A stretch of 20,175 nt of DNA, taken from NCBI GenBank assembly GCA_028703035.1, contig JAQVNR010000018.1, positions 1 to 20,175 on the forward strand, written 5' to 3'. The position numbers were made by a program, and so were the translations under genes. Under the pieces are notes generated by a model, which worked only from the letters and a program-made list of their open reading frames with translations, searched no databases and had not been told where the DNA came from. Of the stretch, positions 8,208 through 15,792 are shown piece after piece. Each line of letters begins with the position of its first letter. Position 1 is the stretch's first letter. The DNA is from Bacilli bacterium. GTDB taxonomy: Bacteria > Bacillota_I > Bacilli_A > RF39 > UBA660.

Positions 8208-8216
8208 ATTATATCA
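8208..8216 (-). promoter_or_regulatory. promoter of the ruvA operon (extended -10)
   Basis: On the minus strand TGATATAAT (8216-8208) is a perfect extended -10 element, TG-N-TATAAT, 20 bases before the GTG of ruvA. The -35 region is poor (nearest match TTGG, about 21 bases upstream), as expected where an extended -10 suffices. I see no LexA/DinR box (GAAC-N4-GTTC type) nearby, so SOS control is not supported. Confidence 0.55.
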
Positions 8217-8436
8217 TAAAGAAAGATAATATTAAACCAAAAACGGTTACAATTCTGCCAAAAATGATATAAATAATTACCAGTATAAAAAACTATTTTC
8301 ATTTATACCACCATTTTAAAGCTGTTTAAACAACATTACGTATTAAATAATCTCTGACCTACTTGTTTTTTGCTAAAATTTACTATAAAGCAAGCTTATT
8401 TTTCTTATTTATGATAAAATTATATTGGGTGGGATT

Positions 8437-9213
8437 ATGAATAAATTACAAGATTTAGATTTAACAACTAAAAAATATATAATATTTGATATGGATGGCA
8501 CTTTAATAGATTCAATAGGTATTTGGAATACTACTGATTATAGATTAGTAAAAGATCTTTCAGGAAAAGATGTGTCATTAGATACAATTCAAAAAGATAG
8601 AGACTTTTTTCTAGAAACAAATCAAGGTACTGATATTTATCTTGAATATTGTAATTGGTTAATTCAAAAATATGGTTTAAACATTTCAAAAGAGGAATTA
8701 TTAAAGCTACGCTGGGATATATCAGGTAAATATTTAATTGAAGATATGGATTTTAAAGATGGTGCTGATGAGTTAATAAAATTGTTAAAGACTCAAGAAT
8801 TTATCTTAATTTTAGCTACCGCTACAACTCAAACTCAAATCGATATATATACAGCTCAAAATGTTAGAATGAGAGAAAAAGCAAATATATCAGAAATCTT
8901 TGATTTAATAATAAGAAAAGAAGACGTACAACATAAGAAACCACATCCAGAAATATATTTAAATGTACTAAACCGATATAATGCCAAACCAGAAGAATGT
9001 TTAGTGTTTGAAGATTCATTACACGGAATAATGGCAGCTAAAGAAGCAGGAATTGAAACAGTAAATATATATGATAAATATTCAGATAAAGATAGAGAAA
9101 ACATAGACAGATTAACAGATTATAAAATTGGAACATTTAGAGATTTCATTGTTTTTTTATATAATATAAAATATAGTAAAAAAAAGGAGTTAATAAAAAA
9201 ATGTTTAAGCTAA
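8437..9213 (+). CDS. HAD-superfamily hydrolase, beta-phosphoglucomutase-like subfamily
   Basis: The protein has the four HAD motifs: FDMDGTLIDS (D18 nucleophile, D20 acid/base) near the N-terminus, ATATT for motif II, KKPHPEIY with the motif III lysine, and VFEDSLHGIMAAKEAG for motif IV. The helical cap between motifs I and II puts it in the phosphoglycolate phosphatase / beta-phosphoglucomutase group. The substrate (sugar phosphate, phosphoglycolate or similar) cannot be told. I start at the ATG at 8437, preceded by GGGTGGG, rather than the in-frame TTG 12 bases earlier. The tail (YSKKKELIKKCLS) is lysine-rich and overlaps a small frame with its own ribosome site. It is transcribed away from ruvA. 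Confidence 0.85.
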   Translation: MNKLQDLDLTTKKYIIFDMDGTLIDSIGIWNTTDYRLVKDLSGKDVSLDTIQKDRDFFLETNQGTDIYLEYCNWLIQKYGLNISKEELLKLRWDISGKYLIEDMDFKDGADELIKLLKTQEFILILATATTQTQIDIYTAQNVRMREKANISEIFDLIIRKEDVQHKKPHPEIYLNVLNRYNAKPEECLVFEDSLHGIMAAKEAGIETVNIYDKYSDKDRENIDRLTDYKIGTFRDFIVFLYNIKYSKKKELIKKCLS

Positions 9214-9248
9214 AAAAAGGGACAAACGAAAAAATTCTGTTTATTTAA
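9201..9248 (+). CDS. possible 15-aa peptide or truncated gene start
   Basis: AGGAG at 9185-9189 precedes ATG at 9201 by 11 bases. The frame reads MFKLKKGTNEKILFI and stops at 9248, overlapping the end of the HAD gene. The basic start followed by ILFI looks like the first residues of a membrane protein cut off by the tandem repeat that follows. It could equally be chance. I assign no function. Confidence 0.2.
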   Translation: MFKLKKGTNEKILFI

Positions 9249-9277
9249 GTATGATAAATTTATTTAAGTATGATAAA
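9240..9277. repeat. two tandem copies of a 19-bp repeat
   Basis: TTTATTTAAGTATGATAAA occurs twice back to back (9240-9258 and 9259-9277) with no mismatch. It lies in the 226-bp gap between the HAD gene and the small membrane protein. The first copy contains the stop codon of the 15-aa frame. The rest of the gap shows no gene. Replication slippage or the scar of a deletion would explain the duplication. Confidence 0.85.
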
Positions 9278-9439
9278 TTAAATATTAATAATAAAATACA
9301 TTAATAGCAATTAACTGTATAAAGTCTTCTAATTGCATTTAAGAGTCATAGAAAATCACTATTTTTTATCTTTTTAAAAAACAATGTCAAAAAGTATCCT
9401 ACTTGCGTAAACTATAGTAGATACAAAGGAGGTATAAAA

Positions 9440-9637
9440 ATGTATTATTATGGATATAACGGTGGCTGTAACACAGGATGTGGCACGCCAGCGTGTAATA
9501 CTAGCTATGTAGGAACCACTTCAGGTTATGGACTAGGTGCCGCTCTATGGATTGTACTATTTATTTTATTAGTAATAATAATTGGAGCGGGATGGTCTTC
9601 TTGGGGTAATAAAGATAATAATAACTGCGGTTGTTAA
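9440..9637 (+). CDS. small Cys/Gly-rich single-pass membrane protein, YjcZ-like
   Basis: A 65-aa protein with a strong AAAGGAGG ribosome site just upstream. The N-terminus (MYYYGYNGGCNTGCGTPACN) is rich in Tyr, Gly and Cys. Residues 34-50 form one hydrophobic span (LWIVLFILLVIIIGAGW), and the tail ends NNNCGC. The Gly/Tyr-rich start plus an L-I-V-L-F-I-L-L-I-I-GA span resembles the YjcZ family of tiny sporulation-associated membrane proteins of Bacilli. YjcZ proteins are shorter and lack this many Cys (three N-terminal, two C-terminal here). The Cys could bind metal or form disulfides; this is inference. A perfect palindromic terminator follows immediately, so the gene is monocistronic. Confidence 0.6.
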   Translation: MYYYGYNGGCNTGCGTPACNTSYVGTTSGYGLGAALWIVLFILLVIIIGAGWSSWGNKDNNNCGC

Positions 9638-9661
9638 AGAAAGTGATTAATCACTTTCTTT
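9636..9661. terminator. perfect palindromic terminator
   Basis: AAAGAAAGTGATT (9636-9648) is followed directly by its exact reverse complement (9649-9661), a 26-bp perfect palindrome that begins at the stop codon of the small membrane protein. It is followed by TATTTTA on plus. It may also serve the ASCH/argS transcript from the other side, for which no separate hairpin is visible. Confidence 0.75.
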
Positions 9662-9726
9662 TATTTTAAAATCCTATAATTAGTTTAATATTTAAAAAGG
9701 GCGAAGTTTGGATAAAAAAGCTTGTT

Positions 9727-10128
9727 TTAATCTTCTTTATATTTCCAAATACCTAAACTTCCTTTAGCTGGAATTGGTTTTACTAATGGTTTTATATCTT
9801 TTAAAATCCAGGCATATCTTCCCACTTGATAATCCCCACATAAATATTCTATTTTATTGTTTTTAATTTCTTCAATAAACTCTTCAGTCATAAGAATACA
9901 GTCGTCTAAGATGCATTTTGCAATAATACATCCATAATCAAAGATTGGTTCTTTTAATAAAGATATTTGTGGAGTATATTCTGCAAATTCTTTTTTAGTA
10001 CATATTTTCTTACTGGCATGAATATATAACTCACCTCGGTAATTAGTTTTCCAACTTCTTGTTTCGATTTGTTTTATTTGTTCTTTTACTAAGCTAGCCC
10101 AAGGCTCTTGCACGCTTAAAACTTTCAT
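9727..10128 (-). CDS. ASCH-domain (PUA-like) protein
   Basis: A 133-aa protein that is essentially one ASCH domain. It starts MKVLSVQEPWASLV, continues KQIETRSWKTNYRGELYIHA and ends KGSLGIWKY. The GxKxxExR-type core (here EQIKQIETRSW) and the YRG-LYIHASK strand define this beta-barrel, proposed to bind RNA; some members are nucleases or N4-acetylcytidine amidohydrolases. The ATG shares one base with the argS stop (TAATG), so it is translationally coupled to arginyl-tRNA synthetase. A link to tRNA or translation is suggested by that coupling but not shown. Confidence 0.8.
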   Translation of the reverse strand: MKVLSVQEPWASLVKEQIKQIETRSWKTNYRGELYIHASKKICTKKEFAEYTPQISLLKEPIFDYGCIIAKCILDDCILMTEEFIEEIKNNKIEYLCGDYQVGRYAWILKDIKPLVKPIPAKGSLGIWKYKED

Positions 10129-11870
10129 TATATTTTCTCCGGAACTGTCATAGCTAAAATATCAAGTAGCTTTAAATTGGTATCATATACAACTTTAGTT
10201 AAAGTAATCCAGCTATTTCTAATATTTTCATCTTTTTGTTTTAAGATTTCATGTTCACTATAAAAAGCATTAAAACAATTTGTTAGTTTATATAAATAAT
10301 CAGCAATTTCATTAAGAGTTCTCGTACAAACTGATTTTTCTAAAATACTTTTCATTTTTAATAAATTTAAAATAATATCTCTTTCTTCTTTAGTTGAAAG
10401 ATTTAAATATATACTTGGATAAAGATTTGCTTCTGCACATTTAGATAAAAGCGATTTCATTCTAACAGTACTATATAAAAGATATGGACCAGTTTTACCA
10501 TTTAAGTCACTAAATTCTGCCGGATTAAATATGTAATCACTTGATCTATTTGGTAAGAGATCTGCATATTTTATCGCAGCGATTGCTAAAGTTTCTGCTA
10601 AACTATCTTTATCTTCTTCTTTGATATTATCTTTAATTAATTTTCTTGTTTCTGTTGTAACTAGTTTTATTAATCCTTTTAAACTTAGGACTCCACCATC
10701 TCTTGTTTTAAATGGCTTTCCAGAAGGTCCATTCATTGTTCCAAAGCCTAGATGTTCTAAAACCGTGGTTTTAGGAACTATATTAGTTTTATAAGCTGCT
10801 CTAAAGGTTTGAACAAAGTGAAGTTCTTGGCGAATATCAGTTAGATAAATCATTGCATCTGGAACAAATTTTTTTTGGCGATAGTAAATAGTTGCAAGTT
10901 CAGTAGTCGCATATAATACGCCTCCATCACTTTTCTTTAAAATAAAAGGTGGTACTTCTCTTTTGTCATCTTCTGCTTTAACATTAATAACTTCAGCTCC
11001 ATCACTTATCTCAGTTAAGTTATTTTTTTCTAAATACTCGAGCATTTCTGGGATATGTTTATCAGCATCACTTTCACCTTCCCATAAATCAAAATTAGCA
11101 TTTAATTTATCATAAACTTTTTTTACATCTTCACTTGATATATCATAAAATAACTTCCACAGAGCTAAATAACCTTTATGACCATTTTGCATAGCGGTAG
11201 TAATTTCTCTTGCTTCTTCTAAATACATCTCATCTTTTGTTGCTTTAATGCTTGCTCTTGGATATAAATTATTAAGCTCACTTACGTTTATTGGAAAATT
11301 TTTAGGATATTCACCATCAAAGCTATTATCAAAAAATGGAAGTTCTGGGTACATTTCTTTGATTTCTCTAATAATAAGTCCCATAGGTCTTCCCCAGTCG
11401 CCTAAATGCACATCACTTATCATTGCATGACCAGCTGATGCAAGTAGTCTTTTTAGTGCCTCACCAATATTAGCGCTTCTTAAATGGCCAACATGAAGTT
11501 CTTTAGCGATATTTGCCCCACCATAATCAATAATTATTTTTTTAGGCTTTTCTTGATAAAGATTAATATTAGGTTTTTTAAATAAATCATTTATATATTT
11601 AATAAGTAGTTTATTATCAATTGTTAAATTAATAAAACCACTTACGACATCTACCTTACTAAAAAAATCATGTTTTTTTATCTCTTTGGCAATAATATTA
11701 GCAATCTCAAAAGGATTTTTTTTCATCTCTTTAGCTAAATTAAAAGCTCCATTATATTGGTAATCTCCTAGATCAGGTCGGTTACTGATTATTAATCTAA
11801 CTACATCTGAATATCCCAAACCTTTTATAATCTCGGTTAACTTATTTTCTAAATAATCTATTAAGTTCAT
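10128..11870 (-). CDS. argS: arginyl-tRNA synthetase
   Basis: Class I synthetase charging tRNA-Arg. The N-terminal Arg-tRNA-synthetase additional domain (about residues 1-95) includes LIISNRPDLGDYQYNGAF. The catalytic domain has GGANIAKELHVGHLRS, with the HIGH-type motif HVGH at 126-129. The KMSKS position is GKPFKTRDGGV, the usual variant in many Bacillota ArgRS. The C-terminal anticodon-binding domain starts near the GPYLLYSTVRMKSLL segment. Length (580 aa) is normal. It starts at the ATG at 11870, with a weak purine-rich leader. Its own promoter lies just upstream, and the ASCH gene follows with a one-base overlap. Confidence 0.97.
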   Translation of the reverse strand: MNLIDYLENKLTEIIKGLGYSDVVRLIISNRPDLGDYQYNGAFNLAKEMKKNPFEIANIIAKEIKKHDFFSKVDVVSGFINLTIDNKLLIKYINDLFKKPNINLYQEKPKKIIIDYGGANIAKELHVGHLRSANIGEALKRLLASAGHAMISDVHLGDWGRPMGLIIREIKEMYPELPFFDNSFDGEYPKNFPINVSELNNLYPRASIKATKDEMYLEEAREITTAMQNGHKGYLALWKLFYDISSEDVKKVYDKLNANFDLWEGESDADKHIPEMLEYLEKNNLTEISDGAEVINVKAEDDKREVPPFILKKSDGGVLYATTELATIYYRQKKFVPDAMIYLTDIRQELHFVQTFRAAYKTNIVPKTTVLEHLGFGTMNGPSGKPFKTRDGGVLSLKGLIKLVTTETRKLIKDNIKEEDKDSLAETLAIAAIKYADLLPNRSSDYIFNPAEFSDLNGKTGPYLLYSTVRMKSLLSKCAEANLYPSIYLNLSTKEERDIILNLLKMKSILEKSVCTRTLNEIADYLYKLTNCFNAFYSEHEILKQKDENIRNSWITLTKVVYDTNLKLLDILAMTVPEKI

Positions 11871-11895
11871 ATAACTTCAACTCTTTCTCTTTCTT

Positions 11896-11924
11896 ATTTT
11901 ATCAATAAATAAAGATTCTTTCAA
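11896..11924 (-). promoter_or_regulatory. argS promoter
   Basis: On the minus strand TTGAAA (11924-11919) and TAAAAT (11901-11896) are separated by exactly 17 bp, with a TG before the -10 (TGATAAAAT). The -10 lies 25 bases before the argS ATG. I see no T-box leader; the space is too short for one. Confidence 0.75.
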
Positions 11925-11995
11925 TAATAACAATGATTTTTAAGTGAAAATGTCCCATATTAATTATTGTAAAAATATTAAATTTACTATATATT

Positions 11996-12004
11996 TGTTA
12001 TAAT
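11996..12004 (+). promoter_or_regulatory. promoter of the HNH endonuclease gene (extended -10)
   Basis: TGTTATAAT at 11996-12004 is an extended -10 (TG-N-TATAAT). It lies 21 bases before the ATG, with GAGGTGA (12014-12020) as ribosome site. The -35 is weak (TATTAA at optimal spacing). The endonuclease thus has its own promoter, divergent from argS. Confidence 0.5.
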
Positions 12005-12025
12005 AAATTTAATGAGGTGATTTAA

Positions 12026-13273
12026 ATGGCACATACGTTAATTATGCCAAAACAAACTGGAAAAAAAGATGCACTATATGCTTCGCTAGAATTATATTAT
12101 AATTCCTCAAAAAGAGGTGAAGAATGGTACAATAATAACAATTTTAAAAAAGAAATACAAAAATCCTTGCTTTATTTAAGCAAAGGAGCTCAAAACGGAC
12201 CTTATTTAGTGAAGCAGTCAGAATTAGCGAGATATTTTGGTTTAGTTAAGTATGATTACGGCACTAGACCAGGAAAAGCTCATATTACAAATCGAGGTAT
12301 TAGGTTTTTTAATGCATATCTTTCAAATGATATTGATATGCAATTATCAATAATAATGGATTCTATCTTAAGTGATTCGTTTGGCAGAAACAATTGTGCA
12401 ATTGAATCAAGTGACTCAGATGTAGATGCGCCAAAACTTTTTTTAAAAGCAATTGTAGATTTAAATGGTATCTCAAGAAAAGGACTTGCATATTTGTTGT
12501 ATGTAATTCACGACTTGAAAATTGGATATAGCGATGCGATTATCGAGCTTACTAAAACAAATAACCAAGAGAGAGAAATACCTATAGAAGTAGCAAATAA
12601 ATATAGTGATGTTAAATTTACTGTTCTTTTAACAGAACTTGGCATCACTACTGAACAAAATAATAAATATCAATTAACAGAATTTACAAAAAAAGAATAC
12701 TACAACAATATTAAAAACATATCTATATATAATAAGGAACCAGAATTAATATTAACTTTGCGAGAAGATATTCAAGTCGATGAAGACGAAAGGTTTAATG
12801 ATAATACTATTATAAATGAACTTTCTCAAAATAGAATTGTATCTTCTTTTACATATGATATTAATAGCGAAAGATTTAAAAAGCAAAATAATAGAAATCC
12901 TGTTTCATATAAAGTGGGAAATATATTAAAATACAAAACTAATGCTCGTATATCTAAAACAGCGATTTCTTTAGCTGAATATAAATGCTCAATAGACCAT
13001 AGTCATACGACTTTTAATTCAAAACTAGGGACACAGTACATGGAGGCACATCATTTAATTCCAATGTGTGCACAGAAAGATTTTTCAATTAATATAGATA
13101 GGATAGAAAATATTATATCTATTTGCCCTATTTGTCATTGCGGTATTCATTTAGGAAATCAAGAGTTTAAGTTAGATTTATTAAAAAAATTATATGATTT
13201 AAAAGAACAAGAATTAAAATCTGTTGGAATTAATATTAATTTTGGAGAACTTTTCTCTAAATATTATCGGTAA
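12026..13273 (+). CDS. type II restriction endonuclease, HNH family (putative)
   Basis: A 415-aa protein whose C-terminus is an HNH (beta-beta-alpha metal) nuclease. It has C321 in EYKCSIDHSH, the HNH dyad in MEAHHLIPM (H342, H343), then IISICPICHCGIHLG (C367, C370, H371, H375) completing the zinc-supported fold. The first 300 residues are novel to me. They contain segments that could form winged-helix recognition domains (VKQSELARYFGL, TVLLTELGITTEQNNKYQLT). It faces two cytosine methyltransferases tail to tail across 33 bp, the classic context for a restriction enzyme. HNH-type REases such as Eco31I and Esp3I cut asymmetric sites and need one methyltransferase per strand, which fits two MTases here. 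The recognition sequence cannot be predicted. Confidence 0.75.
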   Translation: MAHTLIMPKQTGKKDALYASLELYYNSSKRGEEWYNNNNFKKEIQKSLLYLSKGAQNGPYLVKQSELARYFGLVKYDYGTRPGKAHITNRGIRFFNAYLSNDIDMQLSIIMDSILSDSFGRNNCAIESSDSDVDAPKLFLKAIVDLNGISRKGLAYLLYVIHDLKIGYSDAIIELTKTNNQEREIPIEVANKYSDVKFTVLLTELGITTEQNNKYQLTEFTKKEYYNNIKNISIYNKEPELILTLREDIQVDEDERFNDNTIINELSQNRIVSSFTYDINSERFKKQNNRNPVSYKVGNILKYKTNARISKTAISLAEYKCSIDHSHTTFNSKLGTQYMEAHHLIPMCAQKDFSINIDRIENIISICPICHCGIHLGNQEFKLDLLKKLYDLKEQELKSVGININFGELFSKYYR

Positions 13274-13277
13274 AACC

Positions 13278-13302
13278 AAAGAAATAGAATTCGAATTTCT
13301 TT
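13278..13302. terminator. bidirectional terminator between endonuclease and methyltransferases
   Basis: AAAGAAAT (13278-13285) and ATTTCTTT (13295-13302) form an 8-bp stem around a 9-base loop. T residues follow on plus and T-rich sequence follows on minus. It sits in the 33 bp between the convergent genes and can serve both. Confidence 0.6.
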
Positions 13303-13306
13303 TTTG

Positions 13307-14446
13307 TTACATATTTTCAACTAATTCTTTCGCAATATTTTTTATTAACATTGGAGGAATCCCTTCTCCAATTACTTGCCTAATCATCTTTTCACTCGCC
13401 CAATTAGGTATATTCCAATCTTTAGGAAGCGAAAATACTATTAGTAATTCGTATATCGTCAGTACTCTCGGATCAGAATATAGGATTTCTCCGGATTTTG
13501 TTTTGTATTTTCGACCTGGGTGAACACAACACAAAGAAGATATCACACCATTGTTTTGAGTAATAGTTCGTGATGGCTTATCCCACTCAAATCTACGATA
13601 AGTGTTATAATGTCCGTTGACTCTAATACCGTTATCTTTTTTTGGATAATAGTCTGTATTATTAAATGCAGTTTCTCCACTAGGTGTGTGCATCATAGCT
13701 ATCACATGTTTTTTTGCATGTGTTGGTGGATAATGATATTTTGATATTTTTAAACCTACATCTTGTTTTCTGTAAAAATCCGGAAACAATTTCAGTGTTT
13801 CTTCCATTCCTTCTTTTAATATAGGATCAATCGAAGGGATATTATAGATTGCATCTCGTAATGTAATGTTTTTTTTAGGTTCAGGCATTTCCCAGATATA
13901 ATTCATATCTTTTCTAGATAACAAAAATATATTTCTTTTTCTCATTTGAGGTACTTCATAATCTTTTGCACTAACAATATTTTGTTTTGCAAAATTATAC
14001 ATAGAATCAAGTTCTTTGTGTATATAATCCGGAATATATATTTCTACTTCATTTAATCTAATTTTAGTTTTAAGTAATTGCGGTACATTTTCTAGTAAAA
14101 CATATTTTGGCTTAATTCTCTTTATTATATCTATTGCATAATAAATTAGTTGATTTCTTTGATCTAGCGGGTCCATTTTTCCGGCCAAACTCATGCCTTG
14201 ACAAGGTGGTGTAGCTATTAAAAAATCAATATTTTTATTTATTGAACAATTTACAATTTCGTTTCTAATTTTATCAGAAGTGATATCTCCAATAATCATT
14301 TCTGTTTTTTCATACAAATGTGTGTAAAATTTTGCACGGTTCGAATCAATTTCATTTGCTACAAGTATTTCAATCCCTAGCTCATTCAAATAAGTTTCGG
14401 CGATACCCACATTTGCAAATAATGAAACTCCTTTTAATTTATTCAT
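13307..14446 (-). CDS. DNA (cytosine-5) methyltransferase, second of tandem pair
   Basis: A 379-aa m5C methyltransferase that transfers methyl from AdoMet to cytosine C5. Motifs in order: I SLFANVGIAE (a variant of DLFAGxGG), II around ILVANEID, IV ATPPCQGMS with catalytic C82, VI LLENVP, VIII QMRKRNIFLL (QxRxR), and X IGEGIPPMLIKNI (a GEGIPP variant of GN-VPP). Between VIII and X lies the target recognition region, including ISKYHYPPTHA and MHTPSGETAFNN. The ATG overlaps the 3' end of the preceding methyltransferase by 8 bp. It is a clear paralogue of that gene, aligning without gaps over the first 80 residues. It presumably methylates the other strand of the same site. Confidence 0.93.
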   Translation of the reverse strand: MNKLKGVSLFANVGIAETYLNELGIEILVANEIDSNRAKFYTHLYEKTEMIIGDITSDKIRNEIVNCSINKNIDFLIATPPCQGMSLAGKMDPLDQRNQLIYYAIDIIKRIKPKYVLLENVPQLLKTKIRLNEVEIYIPDYIHKELDSMYNFAKQNIVSAKDYEVPQMRKRNIFLLSRKDMNYIWEMPEPKKNITLRDAIYNIPSIDPILKEGMEETLKLFPDFYRKQDVGLKISKYHYPPTHAKKHVIAMMHTPSGETAFNNTDYYPKKDNGIRVNGHYNTYRRFEWDKPSRTITQNNGVISSLCCVHPGRKYKTKSGEILYSDPRVLTIYELLIVFSLPKDWNIPNWASEKMIRQVIGEGIPPMLIKNIAKELVENM

Positions 14447-15593
14447 GAATAAAAACTAATTCCTGCATTATCTTTTTTACTAATAATGGTGGGATTCCTT
14501 CCCCAATTACTTGTCGAACAAAATGATCGCTTGCCCAGTCAGGTATATTCCAGTCTAATGGCAAGGATGAAACAGTTAGCAATTCACAAATAGTTAAAAC
14601 TCGCGCATCCGAATATATTTCTTCACCGTTTTCATCTTTTCCCAACAATCTTCCTGGGTGAACATTGTTTTGAGATCCAATTGTTCTATTGTACATTGTA
14701 ATTGTATAGCCAGGTTTATTCCAAGACTGTCTTTTATATGTGTTTTTAAATCCTTTCACAAAAGAACCATCAGTTTTTTTAGGTTTATATTCATCTTTAT
14801 TATTAAATGCGGTTTTTCCACTAGGTGTGTGCATCAAACTATAAACTTGTCTATATACATGTTTAGGTGGATAATGCCATTTCGAAAATTTTAGTCCTTC
14901 TTTTCTCTTTTTTTCATATTCAGGAAAAAACTCGATCTGTTCTTCGTAAGAAATATCGTATACTTCTGGATCTAAAGATGGGAAATGCGAAATAGCATCA
15001 CTTAATGTAACAACTTTTTGATCCTTTATTGGAAATTCCCATTTTTTATTTAGGTCTTTTCTGACCATTAAAATAATCGCTCTTTCTCTTGTTTGGGGAA
15101 CACCATAATTTGCTGCGTTAATTATTTTATTTTCATTAAAAATATATTCATTACCCAGCTCTAATTCTAAATATTCTGGAATTAATATTTTTTTTTCTTT
15201 ATATTTAATAAATGTAGAAAGTTGTTCTGGCACATTTTCTAAGAATACATACTTTGGCATTATTTCTTTTACCATATGAACTACTTCTTTAATTAATTGG
15301 TTTCTAATGTCATTCTTATCTTTCTTACCAACAGAACTCATACCTTGACAAGGAGGAGTTGCCATTATCATATCAATTTTCGCTAACTTCGAACAATTTA
15401 TTATTTCTTTTTGAACCTCTTTTTCTGTAATATCTCCTGGTATAGTTTTTATGTTTGGATATAGATGATTATAAAATTTAATACGTTGTTCATCCAACTC
15501 ATTTGCAAGAACCACAGTTATTCCTAGCGAGTCTAAGTAAGACTCAGCTATTCCAACATTTGCAAATAGTGATAATGTTTTAATTTTTTCCAT
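14439..15593 (-). CDS. DNA (cytosine-5) methyltransferase, first of tandem pair
   Basis: A 384-aa m5C methyltransferase with motif I SLFANVGIAE, IV ATPPCQGMS (C82), VI FLENVP, VIII QTRERAIILM and X IGEGIPPLLVKKI. I start at the ATG at 15593 because AGGAGG lies about 9 bases upstream. Extending to the in-frame start at 15638 would run through this ribosome site and far into the RHH gene. The target region (FSKWHYPPKHVYRQ, MHTPSGKTAFNN, ARVLTICELL) closely parallels the downstream paralogue but differs in detail, as expected for two enzymes acting on non-identical half-sites or strands. It overlaps the RHH gene by 14 bp upstream and the second methyltransferase by 8 bp downstream, so all three are one transcript. 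Confidence 0.93.
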   Translation of the reverse strand: MEKIKTLSLFANVGIAESYLDSLGITVVLANELDEQRIKFYNHLYPNIKTIPGDITEKEVQKEIINCSKLAKIDMIMATPPCQGMSSVGKKDKNDIRNQLIKEVVHMVKEIMPKYVFLENVPEQLSTFIKYKEKKILIPEYLELELGNEYIFNENKIINAANYGVPQTRERAIILMVRKDLNKKWEFPIKDQKVVTLSDAISHFPSLDPEVYDISYEEQIEFFPEYEKKRKEGLKFSKWHYPPKHVYRQVYSLMHTPSGKTAFNNKDEYKPKKTDGSFVKGFKNTYKRQSWNKPGYTITMYNRTIGSQNNVHPGRLLGKDENGEEIYSDARVLTICELLTVSSLPLDWNIPDWASDHFVRQVIGEGIPPLLVKKIMQELVFIHE

Positions 15594-15738
15594 TTTTTCG
15601 TTCCTCCTTTTTAATTTCTTTTCGCACAAAATCAGCAAGCATTTTTTGCATACTGGTTTTCTTCTTCACAACAATTATCTTAAATTTTTGATGTTCTTCT
15701 GAAGTTAATTTAACATCTATTCTAGGGGGTTTCATCAT
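15580..15738 (-). CDS. ribbon-helix-helix regulator of the R-M operon
   Basis: A 52-aa protein starting MMKPPRIDVKLTSEEHQKFK and continuing KTSMQKMLADFVRKEIKKEE. The pattern is RIDVKLTSEEHQKFK (DNA-contacting strand and helix A), a short turn, then MQKMLADFVRKEI (helix B). This is a textbook MetJ/Arc/CopG-type RHH fold, as in plasmid copy-control and antitoxin proteins. AAGGTGA precedes the ATG pair at 15738/15735. It is the first gene of the operon and its end overlaps the first methyltransferase start by 14 bp. By position it should autorepress the promoter 22-50 bp upstream and so set methyltransferase level, acting as a control protein unlike the usual HTH C-proteins. That role is inference. 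Confidence 0.75.
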   Translation of the reverse strand: MMKPPRIDVKLTSEEHQKFKIIVVKKKTSMQKMLADFVRKEIKKEERKNGKN

Positions 15739-15759
15739 ATTATTCACCTTACTAAATAC

Positions 15760-15788
15760 AGTTTACCATGGAACAAATACATAGTCAA
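15760..15788 (-). promoter_or_regulatory. promoter of the RHH-methyltransferase operon
   Basis: On the minus strand TTGACT (15788-15783) and TAAACT (15765-15760) are 17 bp apart, close to the sigma-A consensus and the best promoter in the window. The spacer contains the palindrome CCATGG, with partial dyad symmetry extending outward, a candidate operator for the RHH protein. Confidence 0.75.
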
Positions 15789-15792
15789 TAAT

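Noticed and set aside
8240..8436. Possible SOS (LexA/DinR) control of ruvA or a riboswitch in the ruvA-HAD gap
   Set aside because: No GAAC-N4-GTTC box and only short AT-rich dyads (GTATAAA/TTTATAC, TGTTTAAACA); nothing resembling a known riboswitch core.
11871..12025. T-box leader for argS
   Set aside because: The promoter lies within about 30 bases of the start codon, leaving no room for a T-box, and no T-box consensus is visible.
13224..13523. 99-aa plus-strand frame across the endonuclease/methyltransferase junction
   Set aside because: Covers the 3' ends of two well-supported convergent genes in the wrong frame or strand, and contains their terminator.
15594..15638. Longer N-terminus for the first methyltransferase
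   Set aside because: The extension passes through the AGGAGG ribosome site and the RHH gene; the second methyltransferase starts at the equivalent of the shorter form.
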